From Clostridium oryzae (GTDB lineage: Bacteria > Bacillota > Clostridia > Clostridiales > Clostridiaceae), in NCBI RefSeq assembly GCF_002029235.1, contig NZ_MZGV01000016.1, forward strand, positions 22,254-86,253: 64,000 nucleotides of DNA, written 5' to 3'. The position numbers and the translations under genes were made by a program. Positions 55,347-63,663 of the stretch are shown piece by piece (within the stretch, counting starts at the first letter, position 1; each line of letters begins with the position of its first letter). Under the pieces are notes generated by a model. It was not told where the DNA came from, did no database searches, and saw nothing but the letters and a program-made list of their open reading frames with translations.

Positions 55347-56132
55347 ATGAAATTTTGTTCATTGTATAGTGGTAGCAGCGGAAACAGCTCATTTGTATCT
55401 ACCGAAAAGGCTAGAATACTTATTGATGCAGGATTACCTGGTAAGAAGATAGAGGAAGCATTAAAAAGCATAAACGAGAAGCCAGAAGAGATAGATGCTA
55501 TATTTGTTACGCATGAGCATAGTGATCATATTAAAGGTATAGGAGTTATATCAAGAAAATATGATGTGCCTATATATGCTAATAACCGCACTTGGCAGGC
55601 TATGGCAAAAGCAATAGGTAATATTAAAGATAAAAATATCAAGGTAATGGAAAATAACTATGTAAGCATAAAAGATATGTATATTGAAAGCTATAGTACA
55701 CCACATGATGCTGCAGATTCATGTGGATACGCTGTAAGCTTTGGAAATAAAAAAATATGTACTGCTACAGATTTGGGATATTTCACTGATGAGGTTAAAA
55801 AGAATATCATGGATGCAGATTTAATATTACTGGAAAGTAATCATGATATAGAAATGCTGAAATTTGGTCCGTATCCGTACGTATTAAAACGGAGGATACT
55901 TAGTGATGTCGGGCATTTATCCAATGCAGCTTGTGGTGAGGCTATAGCCGAGATCACTACAGAAAAACAGAAGAAGATAGTATTAGGACATTTAAGCCAT
56001 ACTAATAATTATCCAGAACTTGCCTATGCTACCGTTAAAAACATTCTAATAGAAAAAGGAATAGACATAGGGAAGGATGTTATACTTTCCATGGCTGATA
56101 GGCATAAGCCAAGCAGTTATTTCGAACTCTAA
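55347..56132 (+). CDS. walJ: Metallo-beta-lactamase-fold hydrolase WalJ/YycJ
   Basis: 261 residues. The zinc motif is THEHSDHIKG, with further ligands in SYSTPHDAADS, TATDLGY and LGHLSHTNN. The N-terminus CSLYSGSSGNSSF is specific to the YycJ group, which acts as a DNA exonuclease-like enzyme in double-strand break or mismatch repair and in B. subtilis is encoded with the WalRK kinase; no walRK is present here. 52 bases separate it from murA. Confidence 0.92.
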   Translation: MKFCSLYSGSSGNSSFVSTEKARILIDAGLPGKKIEEALKSINEKPEEIDAIFVTHEHSDHIKGIGVISRKYDVPIYANNRTWQAMAKAIGNIKDKNIKVMENNYVSIKDMYIESYSTPHDAADSCGYAVSFGNKKICTATDLGYFTDEVKKNIMDADLILLESNHDIEMLKFGPYPYVLKRRILSDVGHLSNAACGEAIAEITTEKQKKIVLGHLSHTNNYPELAYATVKNILIEKGIDIGKDVILSMADRHKPSSYFEL

Positions 56133-56155
56133 TTCAGTTTTAAGGAAGTGAAAGC

Positions 56156-56722
56156 TTGAAGAATATGAAATCTTTTATAGCAGTTTCTTTAATTCTTATG
56201 TCGGCTGCGTCCATTAGTGCTTGTTCTAATAAAGATAATATAAGCACTAGTAATAAGGAAAAAATAGAGACTGTGAGATTGCCTCATGAGAAAAATGGAT
56301 TTATAGACTTAGATATCTATTTTCCATCTGCTAAGAAAAACAGCCCAATCGATAAGGAAGAAGTACTTATTAATAAGGAAGAACTTATGGGAGAGGTTAT
56401 AATAAACGAAATCATTAAGGGTCCGTCTGTGGAAAGCCACCTTAAGCCGGTTATTCCTCCAGAAACGAAATTAATGAGCTTTTCCATAAAGGATGGTATT
56501 GCTATAGTAAACTTAAGCAAAGATGCTGAAGTGAAGATGTCCTATGAAAATGAGAAGGCTTGCTTACAAAGTATTGCTAATTCACTCTCTCAACTTGAGG
56601 TAGTACATAAAGTTAAGATATTAGTACAGGGAAACGAGATAGAATCTTTAGGTGGAAATTTTAATATATCCAAACCTTTCTCGGCAAGCCAAATTGATTC
56701 TTTGAGGATAAAGAAAAAATAA
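56156..56722 (+). CDS. GerMN-domain lipoprotein
   Basis: 188 residues from TTG 56156 (AAGGAAGTG upstream). A lipoprotein signal ends in ISAC (Cys about residue 23). The rest is one GerMN domain: VINEIIKGPS, SFSIKDGIAIVNLS, and KVKILVQGNEI. In spore formers these domains occur in GerM, needed for engulfment and germination, and in LpqB-type envelope proteins. A sporulation or envelope role is likely. It follows walJ after 24 bases, probably in one transcript. Confidence 0.87.
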   Translation: MKNMKSFIAVSLILMSAASISACSNKDNISTSNKEKIETVRLPHEKNGFIDLDIYFPSAKKNSPIDKEEVLINKEELMGEVIINEIIKGPSVESHLKPVIPPETKLMSFSIKDGIAIVNLSKDAEVKMSYENEKACLQSIANSLSQLEVVHKVKILVQGNEIESLGGNFNISKPFSASQIDSLRIKKK

Positions 56723-56756
56723 AAACGTTTAAATTTTTATGAAAAGGAGAATATAT

Positions 56757-57260
56757 ATGAGTTTATATAAGGATTGGACAGATGTAGTAGTTGATTATGT
56801 AAAGAAAAATGGAGAAGATGCTTTTTGGGATGAATATTCCAAAATGGAAACAAGAATTTATTCAGAGATTTTAGCTAATCATAAAGAAGTGGTAAAGGGT
56901 TCTATAAACCAGCTATCAGAGAAATTTAATGTTTCAAAAGAGTTTTTTATGGGATTTGTAGATGGAATTAATGATAGTTTAGTAAACAGTTACGACCTTG
57001 AAGCTGTGGATGGAGACACTCAGCTTGAATTAAACATTGACCTAGAAAAATTATACTTTAATATGTTAGATGCTAAAGCTGATTACTTATATAATTTGCC
57101 TCAATGGGAGGGCATATTCTCTATGGATAAGAGAAAAGAGATACAAAAGCAGTGGAGAGCTTCAAAAACTGTTGTAAAGCAAAATAAGGTTGGCAGAAAT
57201 GATCCTTGTCCATGTGGAAGCGGAAAGAAATATAAAAAGTGCTGCGGGAAAAGCGCTTAA
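56757..57260 (+). CDS. SEC-C motif protein
   Basis: 167 residues from ATG 56757; AAGGAG at about 56742-56747 gives good spacing, while the ATG at 56739 contains part of it. The body is helical with no recognised domain. The C-terminus is a SEC-C zinc motif, [18 protein letters not shown], the same as ends SecA, where it binds SecB and ribosomes. Many clostridia carry such a stand-alone protein of this size. A ribosome- or translocase-linked role is possible but unproven. The terminator at 57271 ends the unit. Confidence 0.88.
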   Translation: MSLYKDWTDVVVDYVKKNGEDAFWDEYSKMETRIYSEILANHKEVVKGSINQLSEKFNVSKEFFMGFVDGINDSLVNSYDLEAVDGDTQLELNIDLEKLYFNMLDAKADYLYNLPQWEGIFSMDKRKEIQKQWRASKTVVKQNKVGRNDPCPCGSGKKYKKCCGKSA

Positions 57261-57270
57261 GAATAATGTG

Positions 57271-57305
57271 AAAGCCGAAATTTCAATTGAAATTTCGGCT
57301 TTTTA
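57271..57305 (+). terminator. Rho-independent terminator
   Basis: AAAGCCGAAATTTCAA paired with TTGAAATTTCGGCTTT (57271-57286 with 57287-57302), ending in TTTT. Confidence 0.9.
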
Positions 57306-57494
57306 ATTTTGGACATCAACCTTAAGTTGTGTCTCATCCTTTAATTTTACAAGATGAGCTTTTAAATTAATAAAAGCTATAGGAAACATTGCATAAACTT
57401 AATTTACAAATGTAAAACTTGTGTCGTTTTAATGATTTTTTTGTGTATAAGTTTATAATTGCAGGTGTTTCCATATAAAGTTGTGTATAATCAC

Positions 57495-58520
57495 TTACTT
57501 AAGCACATAGACTCTGATGTATTTTACACCCCAGTGGCAGGCTTCTCTATAAGAATTAAAGTAAACATCTATCTTGTTACCTCTTATAGCACTACCTGTA
57601 TCAGCGGCAATTGCAAAACCATATCCCTGTATATATAGTCTTGTACCATATGGAATTATTGAAGGGTCTACAGCTATAGTGCTGTAACCGCCAGAGTTTC
57701 TTACCGCTCTTCTTCCTGAGGCAGTATAAGTACCTACACCACCCGAATATGCAGTAGCACGCATAGTAAGTACATTCCTATAAGCCATTGAAATTCCACC
57801 TCTTGAAAAAGTAGGCGTAGATGGCTTTGGAGTAGGCTTGCGGGTACCAAGAACAACTATAGTGCTCTTAGGTTTCTTCACAATCTTGTTACTTACCACC
57901 TTTGAAGAAACTTTTTTTCCGTCTTCGTAAACTATTTGAGTGACTATCTTTCTTTTACCAGCTTTGCCACGCTGTAAAATTTTTTTAACTGATCTTAGTA
58001 ATTTTTTATTTTTCTTAGTAATTTTTTTATAATCGATGGATTTAGTTTTAGAAAAAGTCTTTGAGGTCACTCTCACTATTTTAATTTTAAGTCCCTCTGT
58101 AACTTTTGTTGATCTATCTGGAAAAAGTTTATCTTGCGAATTTACAGAAATGCCTTCATTCTTTAGCAATGACGCAACATCATCATCTGATGATTTTATT
58201 TCTAAGTATTTACCATCATATTCCAGGTTAACGTTTACGGCTTTTTTTATATTTATAACCTGATCATTATTTAACTTAGAATCTAGAGGAACATTTATTT
58301 TATCTTTAGTGCCTAAAGTAATTGATTTAGATGCCAATAACTCCTTTACAGAGTTTTTATAGGTCACATAATCGCTACTTTTTCCGTCTATTCGTACCGT
58401 TATGGTTTTTCGTTTTGAATAGATAGTATAAACAAGCACTAGGGATAAAAGAACTACTAAAGCTGGAATAACAGCTTTCTTTAAGCTCTCTCTTGTAAAA
58501 TATTTCTTAAAGGTATTTAT
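57495..58520 (-). CDS. yabE: YabE-like protein: DUF348 repeats, G5 and 3D domains, AUA start proposed
   Basis: 341 residues if it starts at ATA 58520. Domains: membrane anchor (about 16-36, AVIPALVVLLSLVLVY), two DUF348 repeats (about 40-140, KTITVRIDGKSS and VNVNLEYDGKYLEI), a G5 domain (about 145-230) and a C-terminal 3D domain (about 245-341, MRATAYSGG, AVDPSIIPYGTRLYI, AADTGSAIRGNKIDVY) whose three Asp residues form the lytic site. Such proteins remodel peptidoglycan as Rpf-like resuscitation enzymes. The first conventional start, GTG 58439, cuts the membrane helix in two and has no ribosome site. GGGAGGAG lies six to seven bases before ATA, and the extra codons encode NTFKKYFTRESLKK plus the helix. 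Long structured leader upstream. Confidence 0.9.
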   Translation of the reverse strand: MNTFKKYFTRESLKKAVIPALVVLLSLVLVYTIYSKRKTITVRIDGKSSDYVTYKNSVKELLASKSITLGTKDKINVPLDSKLNNDQVINIKKAVNVNLEYDGKYLEIKSSDDDVASLLKNEGISVNSQDKLFPDRSTKVTEGLKIKIVRVTSKTFSKTKSIDYKKITKKNKKLLRSVKKILQRGKAGKRKIVTQIVYEDGKKVSSKVVSNKIVKKPKSTIVVLGTRKPTPKPSTPTFSRGGISMAYRNVLTMRATAYSGGVGTYTASGRRAVRNSGGYSTIAVDPSIIPYGTRLYIQGYGFAIAADTGSAIRGNKIDVYFNSYREACHWGVKYIRVYVLK

Positions 58521-58675
58521 TTTTCTCTCCTCCCTTTCTTGGAGCGCAACTCCCTATGTTTACCGAGTTGATATTTACGTGGGTGTCTAGCTTACTTTAC
58601 AGGGAAATAAAAAATGTTTTGGTACACATTTTTTTATCTTAGCCTAAAACATTAAGTGGGCACTCGTAAACATAC
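58521..58675 (-). promoter_or_regulatory. Structured 5' leader, riboswitch candidate
   Basis: The transcript would begin at about 58675 with TATGTTTACGAGT (58674-58662), which pairs with ACTCGGTAAACATA (58568-58555) with one bulged G: a long-range P1 stem of 13 pairs. Inside is a second hairpin, ATAAAAAAATGT / ACATTTTTTAT, and two similar strings, GTGCCCACTT and ACACCCACGT. After P1, GGGAG-TTGCG-CTCC (58554-58541) can form a hairpin, and its CTCC could instead pair with the ribosome site GGGAGGAG (58534-58527). No known riboswitch consensus that I can recall fits. Confidence 0.55.
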
Positions 58676-58680
58676 AATAG

Positions 58681-58709
58681 ATGATATACGTAAATTTCAA
58701 TTTTGTCAA
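58681..58709 (-). promoter_or_regulatory. Promoter of the yabE-like gene
   Basis: On the minus strand TTGACA (58709-58704), exactly 17 bases, TATCAT (58686-58681). The start point falls at the first base of the leader stem. Confidence 0.82.
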
Positions 58710-59029
58710 ATTTATGAATTAATATTAACAAAATATACACGACTTGTTAACAAAATCTAGCCACATTTTGACGAAAAAAATCGTATTATTTTAATACGGC
58801 TAAATTTCATAAATGACGATTACTACTTTGTTTTCAGCATGCTTAAAACGTAGCTTAATATAATAATACTATAAAAGTAGAAAATTATTACAAAATAGTT
58901 ACAAAACAATTTAGATCAATTGAATGGTGAACTAGTATCAAATTTATATTTGGAAAATATTCCATGGTTAAATTTATTAAATGGTGCTATTCTAATACCA
59001 GTAACATATAAGTGTCGTGAAACTTTATT

Positions 59030-59145
59030 TATATAAGTTCTAATAAAGTTCTTACATTGTGAATTCTAAAATATCACTGCTAAGTAGGTTCGACACTAGG
59101 ATCTTTTAGGAGTCAGAATGTATTAGAACTTTAGAAACTTATATA
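59030..59145. repeat. 116-bp palindromic repeat family B, copy B
   Basis: Same length as the copy at 24282 and close to 90% identical without gaps. Ends TATATAAGTTC and GAAACTTATATA. It lies about 35 bases upstream of rlmH. The rest of the 661-base gap holds the yabE-like leader and promoter and AT-rich DNA at 58710-59029 with nothing I can name. Confidence 0.85.
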
Positions 59146-59181
59146 TGTTTTATTTTACTACTTGAAAAGGAAGATTGAATT

Positions 59182-59661
59182 TTGAATATTACACTAGTAA
59201 CTGTTGGGAAAATAAAAGAAAACTATTTACGAGATGCCATAAATGAATATATGAAAAGACTTTCAAAGTATTGTAATACAAAAATAATTGAAGTACAGGA
59301 TGAGAAAACTCCAGACAATGCTTCTGAAAAGGAAGAAATTCTTATAAAGCAAAAAGAAGGCAAAGCTATATTAAAGAACATCAAGGAAGATAATTATGTA
59401 ATAGCCTTAGCTATAAATGGGAAACAACTTTCTTCTGAAGATTTTTCGGATTTGATTGATCAGTTAGGGATAAACGGAAAAAGCAATCTAGCATTTGTTA
59501 TAGGAGGATCGCTAGGGCTTTCAGAGGAAGTACTAAAACGAGCAGATTATAAGCTTTCTTTCTCAAAAATGACATTCCCGCATCAGCTTATGAGGGTCAT
59601 ATTACTCGAACAGATTTATCGAGGGTTTAGGATTAAGAAGGGTGAACCGTACCATAAATGA
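59182..59661 (+). CDS. rlmH: 23S rRNA (pseudouridine-1915-N3)-methyltransferase
   Basis: 159 residues, the standard length of this SPOUT enzyme. It methylates pseudouridine 1915 in helix 69 on assembled ribosomes, as a dimer using SAM. The SAM-binding knot is in [13 protein letters not shown] and [27 protein letters not shown] (in pieces), and the C-terminus GEPYHK is canonical. The start is TTG 59182 with AAAAGGAAG upstream. In staphylococci the 3' end of this gene is the SCC attachment site; here its last bases recur at 63664. Confidence 0.96.
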   Translation: MNITLVTVGKIKENYLRDAINEYMKRLSKYCNTKIIEVQDEKTPDNASEKEEILIKQKEGKAILKNIKEDNYVIALAINGKQLSSEDFSDLIDQLGINGKSNLAFVIGGSLGLSEEVLKRADYKLSFSKMTFPHQLMRVILLEQIYRGFRIKKGEPYHK

Positions 59662-59671
59662 CGGAGGTTTG
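59642..59671. repeat. Left att-like repeat at the rlmH 3' end
   Basis: GTGAACCGTACCATAAATGA followed by CGGAGG; it encodes the last residues and stop of RlmH. It pairs with the direct repeat at 63664-63693, matching at 24-25 of the 30 positions. Confidence 0.6.
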
Positions 59672-59808
59672 TTTTTTTAAAACTTTTATATAATATAGAA
59701 GTTACAAATTGAAATGAACATATATTAAGAAATAAAGCATGATATTAAAAGAATCACTTACTTATGTTATAATAAATGCATAAATAGGTTTGTTAGGAGG
59801 AATATTAT

Positions 59809-59973
59809 ATGGAAAATAAAGATAAAAACTTATATGATATTTTTTTGAGTTATTCATATAGTGATGTAATGAAACTATTTCAAAGTGCAAAAACAAAAGA
59901 AGAAAAAGATTTTTATGCAAATTTATCAAATATGATTCTTCAAAGAGAGCAAATGAGAGTTATAGGTAGATAA
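59809..59973 (+). CDS. Small protein upstream of a broken zeta-toxin-like gene, possible antitoxin
   Basis: 54 residues (MENKDKNLYDIF...), with an excellent AGGAGG six to seven bases before ATG 59809 and TATAAT at 59768. It is acidic and helical, with SYSYSDVMKLFQSAKTKEEKDFY in the middle. The stop is one base before the ATG of the kinase-like gene, the tight spacing seen for antitoxin-toxin pairs. The reading frame is intact while the downstream gene is broken. I do not recognise the family; the antitoxin role is inferred from position and size. Confidence 0.65.
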   Translation: MENKDKNLYDIFLSYSYSDVMKLFQSAKTKEEKDFYANLSNMILQREQMRVIGR

Positions 59974-59974
59974 G

Positions 59975-60575
59975 ATGAAAGTTTATACTATATTTGCAGG
60001 TGTAAATGGTGCTGGAAAAACCTCTATATACAAATCAATATATTATAATGAAAATAAAGATGAGAAAAGAATAAATACTGATGAGATGGTGGCGAAGATT
60101 GGGTCATGGCAAGATGATAATCTTCAAATAAAATGTGCAAGAGAAGCTATAAAGTTAATAAAGCATTATATTTTAGAAGGAGTATCATTTAATCAAGAAA
60201 CTACATTGTCAGGTAAAAGTATAATTAAAAATATAAAATTCGCAAAGTAAAATGGGTTTTATGTTGTAATGAATTATATAGGTGTAGAAAATGTTGAGAT
60301 ACCTAAAGAAAGAGTTAGAATAAGAATTAGCCAAGGTGGACATGGAATCTCGAATGAAGCTATAGAAAGAAGATATATTGAATCATTGGTTAACCTAAAT
60401 AGTGTTGTTGATATATGTGATAAGATTAATATATGATAATACAGAAATGTTAAGGATAGTGATATCAATTGAAAAAGGTAAAATAGTGTAGAAAGATAGA
60501 AAAATACCTAATTGGTTATGTAATTCTTTTAAAAGTATAACAACAGTTCTGAGTAAGGATTCATATCACAGGTGA
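59975..60575 (+). pseudogene. Zeta-toxin-like P-loop kinase pseudogene
   Basis: The frame from ATG 59975 encodes a P-loop protein with FAGVNGAGKTS (Walker A), RINTDEMVAKIG and NQETTLSGKSI, as in zeta toxins and related nucleotide kinases. It stops at TAA 60248-60250, but the same frame goes on with NGFYVVMNYIGVENVEIPKERV and GGHGISNEAIERRYIESL, clearly the rest of the domain. About 60434 a two-base loss shifts the frame (NI then YDNTEMLRIVISIEKGKIV expected), and TAG at 60489, where Trp would be expected, interrupts the end (KDRKIPNWLCNSF). There are three lesions, so it is inactive unless the sequence is wrong. Confidence 0.82.
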
Positions 60576-60579
60576 ATAT

Positions 60580-60888
60580 ATGAAAAAGATTATGGATGAA
60601 CAATTAATTTATGAAATACTTTCTGTTGTGGAAGAAATCCCAGAAGGGAAAGTGGCTACCTATGGACAAATTGCCAGCCTTATTGGTAGAGACAAAAATG
60701 CACGACTTGTTGGGAAAGTTCTTAGTCAAGCAGAATTTTATGGGAGATATCCATGTCATCGTGTGGTAAATCATGCCGGAAGGTTAGCACCGGGGTGGCA
60801 AGAACAACGATTTCTGTTATTAGAAGAAGGTGTATCCTTTAAAGATGCGAATCATGTTGATATGAAGGAAAATCATTGGGACTGTTAG
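60580..60888 (+). CDS. MGMT-family protein (alkylguanine transferase-like, C-terminal domain only)
   Basis: 102 residues. It matches the DNA-binding/active-site domain of O6-alkylguanine-DNA alkyltransferase: IPEGKVATYGQIA, the helix-turn-helix, and the active site PCHRVV with its cysteine kept. The N-terminal domain of full-length Ogt is absent. Most lone domains of this length are alkyltransferase-like proteins with Trp instead of Cys; this one keeps Cys, so direct repair remains possible. It lies in the segment between the rlmH repeats; ATG 60580 follows CAGGTG. A weak terminator (AAGGAAGG...CCTCCTTCTTTTA) lies near 60937-60985. Confidence 0.88.
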   Translation: MKKIMDEQLIYEILSVVEEIPEGKVATYGQIASLIGRDKNARLVGKVLSQAEFYGRYPCHRVVNHAGRLAPGWQEQRFLLLEEGVSFKDANHVDMKENHWDC

Positions 60889-61140
60889 GATGCAGATTAA
60901 AGATGAATGAACAGAATTATTTAAATTCGATAAGCTAAAAAAGGAAGGATAATCCTCAGATGATGTGGGCCTCCTTCTTTTATTTTGTTTACTATTAGAA
61001 TATAGTAGGTTTAATTTAATAAAAACTCTAATGCTAGTATGTAAATAGTCATAGAAGATTAGAGAAGACTACTAAATTCAGCACATAAGTAAAAGTAAAG
61101 ACCATATGAAATAGTAGTTATCAACTTAAGGGGGAGAACG

Positions 61141-61824
61141 ATGAGTACTGTAAAAGAAATTGTAGCTTCAGATAATATCTTTACAATAGATTGTAAAGAT
61201 ATTATGCTAAGTCTGTTAATAATTCAGGTTACTTAAAATCTATCCAATGTATAGGTGTGTAGGAGAGCGTTATGAATGGATACCTGTGGAAAAAGGAATG
61301 GTGTTGGCTATCAATCTTTTCTACATCAACTGACTTTTGTTGGTGAATGCCCATTTCATAAGGAACCATTACTCGTGGCTTCCTATGATGGAAACACGAT
61401 ACCTTACTCAATACATACCAAGAAAAATGAAGCATATAGTACAATGATAGATCAGGCAAAGATTACAGCAAAAAGATATGTTAATGTTATGGAAAGTCGC
61501 AAACTAATTGATGGCATCTGGGAGTCTATACCATCTGTATTTAGTTCAATCAGCATTAATGATTGTAGCGATATTCGTTTTTTTAATCCATGTGCAGATT
61601 CAGCTCAAAGAGCCATGACATCAGACGATACGTTACATAAATTACTTAAATCATTATTTTTTGAAAAATATCCGTCAATAAAGCCTATAGCCAGTTTCTC
61701 TAATGTAGAATGTACAACGTTTTATAAAGAATTGACTCATCGAATCGAGGATATATGCCTATCCCTAACCAGGGATTTCCACAAAGGAAGTCTTAATGGG
61801 TATTTCAGCTTTACCATAATGTGA
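61141..61824 (+). pseudogene. Broken gene of unknown function
   Basis: A good ribosome site (GGGGGAGA) precedes ATG 61141, which reads MSTVKEIVASDNIFTIDCKDI then soon stops. Protein-like sequence continues in a second frame (NNSGYLKSIQCIG, about 61215-61256), then a third (GERYEWIPVEKGMVLAINLF, about 61262-61321), then returns to the first frame for a long open stretch from about 61320 to a stop at 61824 (VGECPFHKEPLLVASYDGN onward). Joined, it would make one protein of about 225 residues. I do not recognise the family. Read this way it has three frameshifts. The last part could alternatively be a gene of its own starting at ATG 61276. Confidence 0.5.
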
Positions 61825-61933
61825 CAATATTCATCTGCATTATGTGCTACAATATAGGAATAATAATTTACATAATTAGTTATCGGGATTAAGTGAACTA
61901 AGAGACACATCAAGATTTAGGGAGTGAAAAATT

Positions 61934-62002
61934 ATGTGTAATGATTCAAATTTTCTTTTGCGTATACCAGACTTAACTCTCATTAAGTTGATTACAATGT
62001 AG
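61934..62002 (+). other. Short frame, possible transposase N-terminal remnant
   Basis: ATG 61934 has GGGAGTG upstream and reads 22 codons (MCNDSNFLLRIPDLTLIKLITM) to TAG. The pattern LL-x-IPDL-x-LI recalls the first residues of some transposases of the ISL3 type, but nothing further of such a gene is present. It may equally be noise. Confidence 0.25.
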
Positions 62003-62066
62003 GATGTAGTAAAGATATACTGAGATTACATATAATAATAAATGATATGGAGGTGTTACATAATTT

Positions 62067-63599
62067 ATGGAGAAATTTTCAGATTTAAAATATAAACGTC
62101 CAAATTATCAATCTCAAAATGAGAAACTATTACAATTGCAAAAGATAATGTTACAATCTCGGTCTTATGAGGAGTTACGTAATGCATGGATTGAGATGAA
62201 AGATTCCATGTATCGATTTGATTTTAATAAAGTATTTGCATATGTTAAGTATTTGTGTGGTATTGATATGGAAATTTATAGCTCTGAGGTTGAGATCTTG
62301 AATATAGAAATTCCCAAGTTGGAAGCATTACAAAATGAATGTAATCAGATTCTGTTAGATTCATCATTTTTGTCTGATTTTGAGAAAGAGTTTGGAACCC
62401 AAATTGTCAAAGTAATGCGAAGCCAGCAGATTCTTTCAAAAGGGGAAGCAAAAGAATTACAGGCTGGAGAAAACCAACTGTATAATAAGTATATTCATCT
62501 GCTTGCTTTACATGGAAGAATACCGGAAATGAATGATCAATATTATGGGATTCTTGATCGCTTGATTAAAGTGCGGACAGAAATAGCTAGCCGGCTAGGA
62601 TACAGCAGCTATATTGACATGGCTTATCGAAAAAATCTTCGTTTTGATTATGGCGAAAATGATATTTCGGTATTTCGCAAGCAAATCAATAAACTATTTA
62701 CCCCAGTATGTAATGAAATAAATCGTTCAAATGCAATCCAGGATGTAAATACATTGTTTGAATCTGAGACGGAATTAATGCATGCAATCCAAGAGATGTT
62801 TTCAGACATTTCGACGGAGAGTGGGAACTATATTAACGATATTATAGAGGGTGGATATTATGATTTAGCACACCGTCCAGACAAGTGTTCTGATTATTTT
62901 GGCTGTAGTATGCTAGCTCATATTAAAATGCCATTTATGATGGGCAATTACAGTAACCGAAGTTATGATGCTATTATGTTTATTCATGAATTAGGGCATG
63001 GGTATGCATTTTACACAGCTGCACGAGAACAAAAACTGTATGACTATCATCGATCTACATCTTCAATTAATGAGATACATTCAAAGACAATGGAGCATTT
63101 TGCTTACCCTTATTTAAAGAGATTTGTAGGTAATCACAAGAATCATAGCATCCGTTATCATTTGTATCGAACTATGGACAATCTCCCTTATCGATGTGCC
63201 ATTGACGAATTTGAACATGCAATTTACAAGGATATCGATATATCACGAAAGAAACGATGTGAATTATGGGCAGATATTGTTCGCAGATATATGCCGTGGG
63301 TTGTGATAAATCCAGATGATATTAAGGATGGTACCTATTGGCCGAATCAATCGCATTTATTTACACATCCTTTTTACTATATTGAATATGATGTAGCACA
63401 AATGAGTGTATTTGAATTTTATGCACATTCCAAGCATAACTACCAGAAATCTTGGAATGACTACAATCGCTTATGTCAAAATGGAGGAAGTAAAGGTTAT
63501 CGTGAATTGTTAATGGAGAGTAATTTGGCAAATCCTTTTTTAGAAGATAATGTGACTAAAATATGTAAACCAGTCTTGGAAGAATTCTATTCATTATAA
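62067..63599 (+). CDS. M3-family oligoendopeptidase
   Basis: 510 residues. The zinc motif HELGH is in MFIHELGHGYAFY near residue 310, and the helix with the third zinc ligand Glu follows (SSINEIHSKTMEHF). It is a cytoplasmic peptidase of the thimet/PepF superfamily and would cut peptides of up to about 20 residues. GGAGGTG lies upstream of ATG 62067. Arginine codons are nearly all CGN (about 26 of 29), whereas purA has about 1 of 19, so the gene is probably acquired. It is the last gene before the right att-like repeat. Confidence 0.92.
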   Translation: MEKFSDLKYKRPNYQSQNEKLLQLQKIMLQSRSYEELRNAWIEMKDSMYRFDFNKVFAYVKYLCGIDMEIYSSEVEILNIEIPKLEALQNECNQILLDSSFLSDFEKEFGTQIVKVMRSQQILSKGEAKELQAGENQLYNKYIHLLALHGRIPEMNDQYYGILDRLIKVRTEIASRLGYSSYIDMAYRKNLRFDYGENDISVFRKQINKLFTPVCNEINRSNAIQDVNTLFESETELMHAIQEMFSDISTESGNYINDIIEGGYYDLAHRPDKCSDYFGCSMLAHIKMPFMMGNYSNRSYDAIMFIHELGHGYAFYTAAREQKLYDYHRSTSSINEIHSKTMEHFAYPYLKRFVGNHKNHSIRYHLYRTMDNLPYRCAIDEFEHAIYKDIDISRKKRCELWADIVRRYMPWVVINPDDIKDGTYWPNQSHLFTHPFYYIEYDVAQMSVFEFYAHSKHNYQKSWNDYNRLCQNGGSKGYRELLMESNLANPFLEDNVTKICKPVLEEFYSL

Positions 63600-63663
63600 G
63601 GATTTATCAAATTATGTTCATGTTAATTTAAATATAAACAAACCTCACTTGCTACTGATACTG

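Noticed and set aside
58521..58675. Assignment of the yabE-like leader to the c-di-AMP (ydaO) riboswitch
   Set aside because: The conserved GGGGAACC/GGGUGAAUC-type strings as I remember them are missing, so I only call it a candidate of unknown class.
61276..61824. Independent intact gene of 182 codons
   Set aside because: Possible, but ATG 61276 has no good ribosome site and protein-like sequence in other frames leads into it, so a broken larger gene is more likely.
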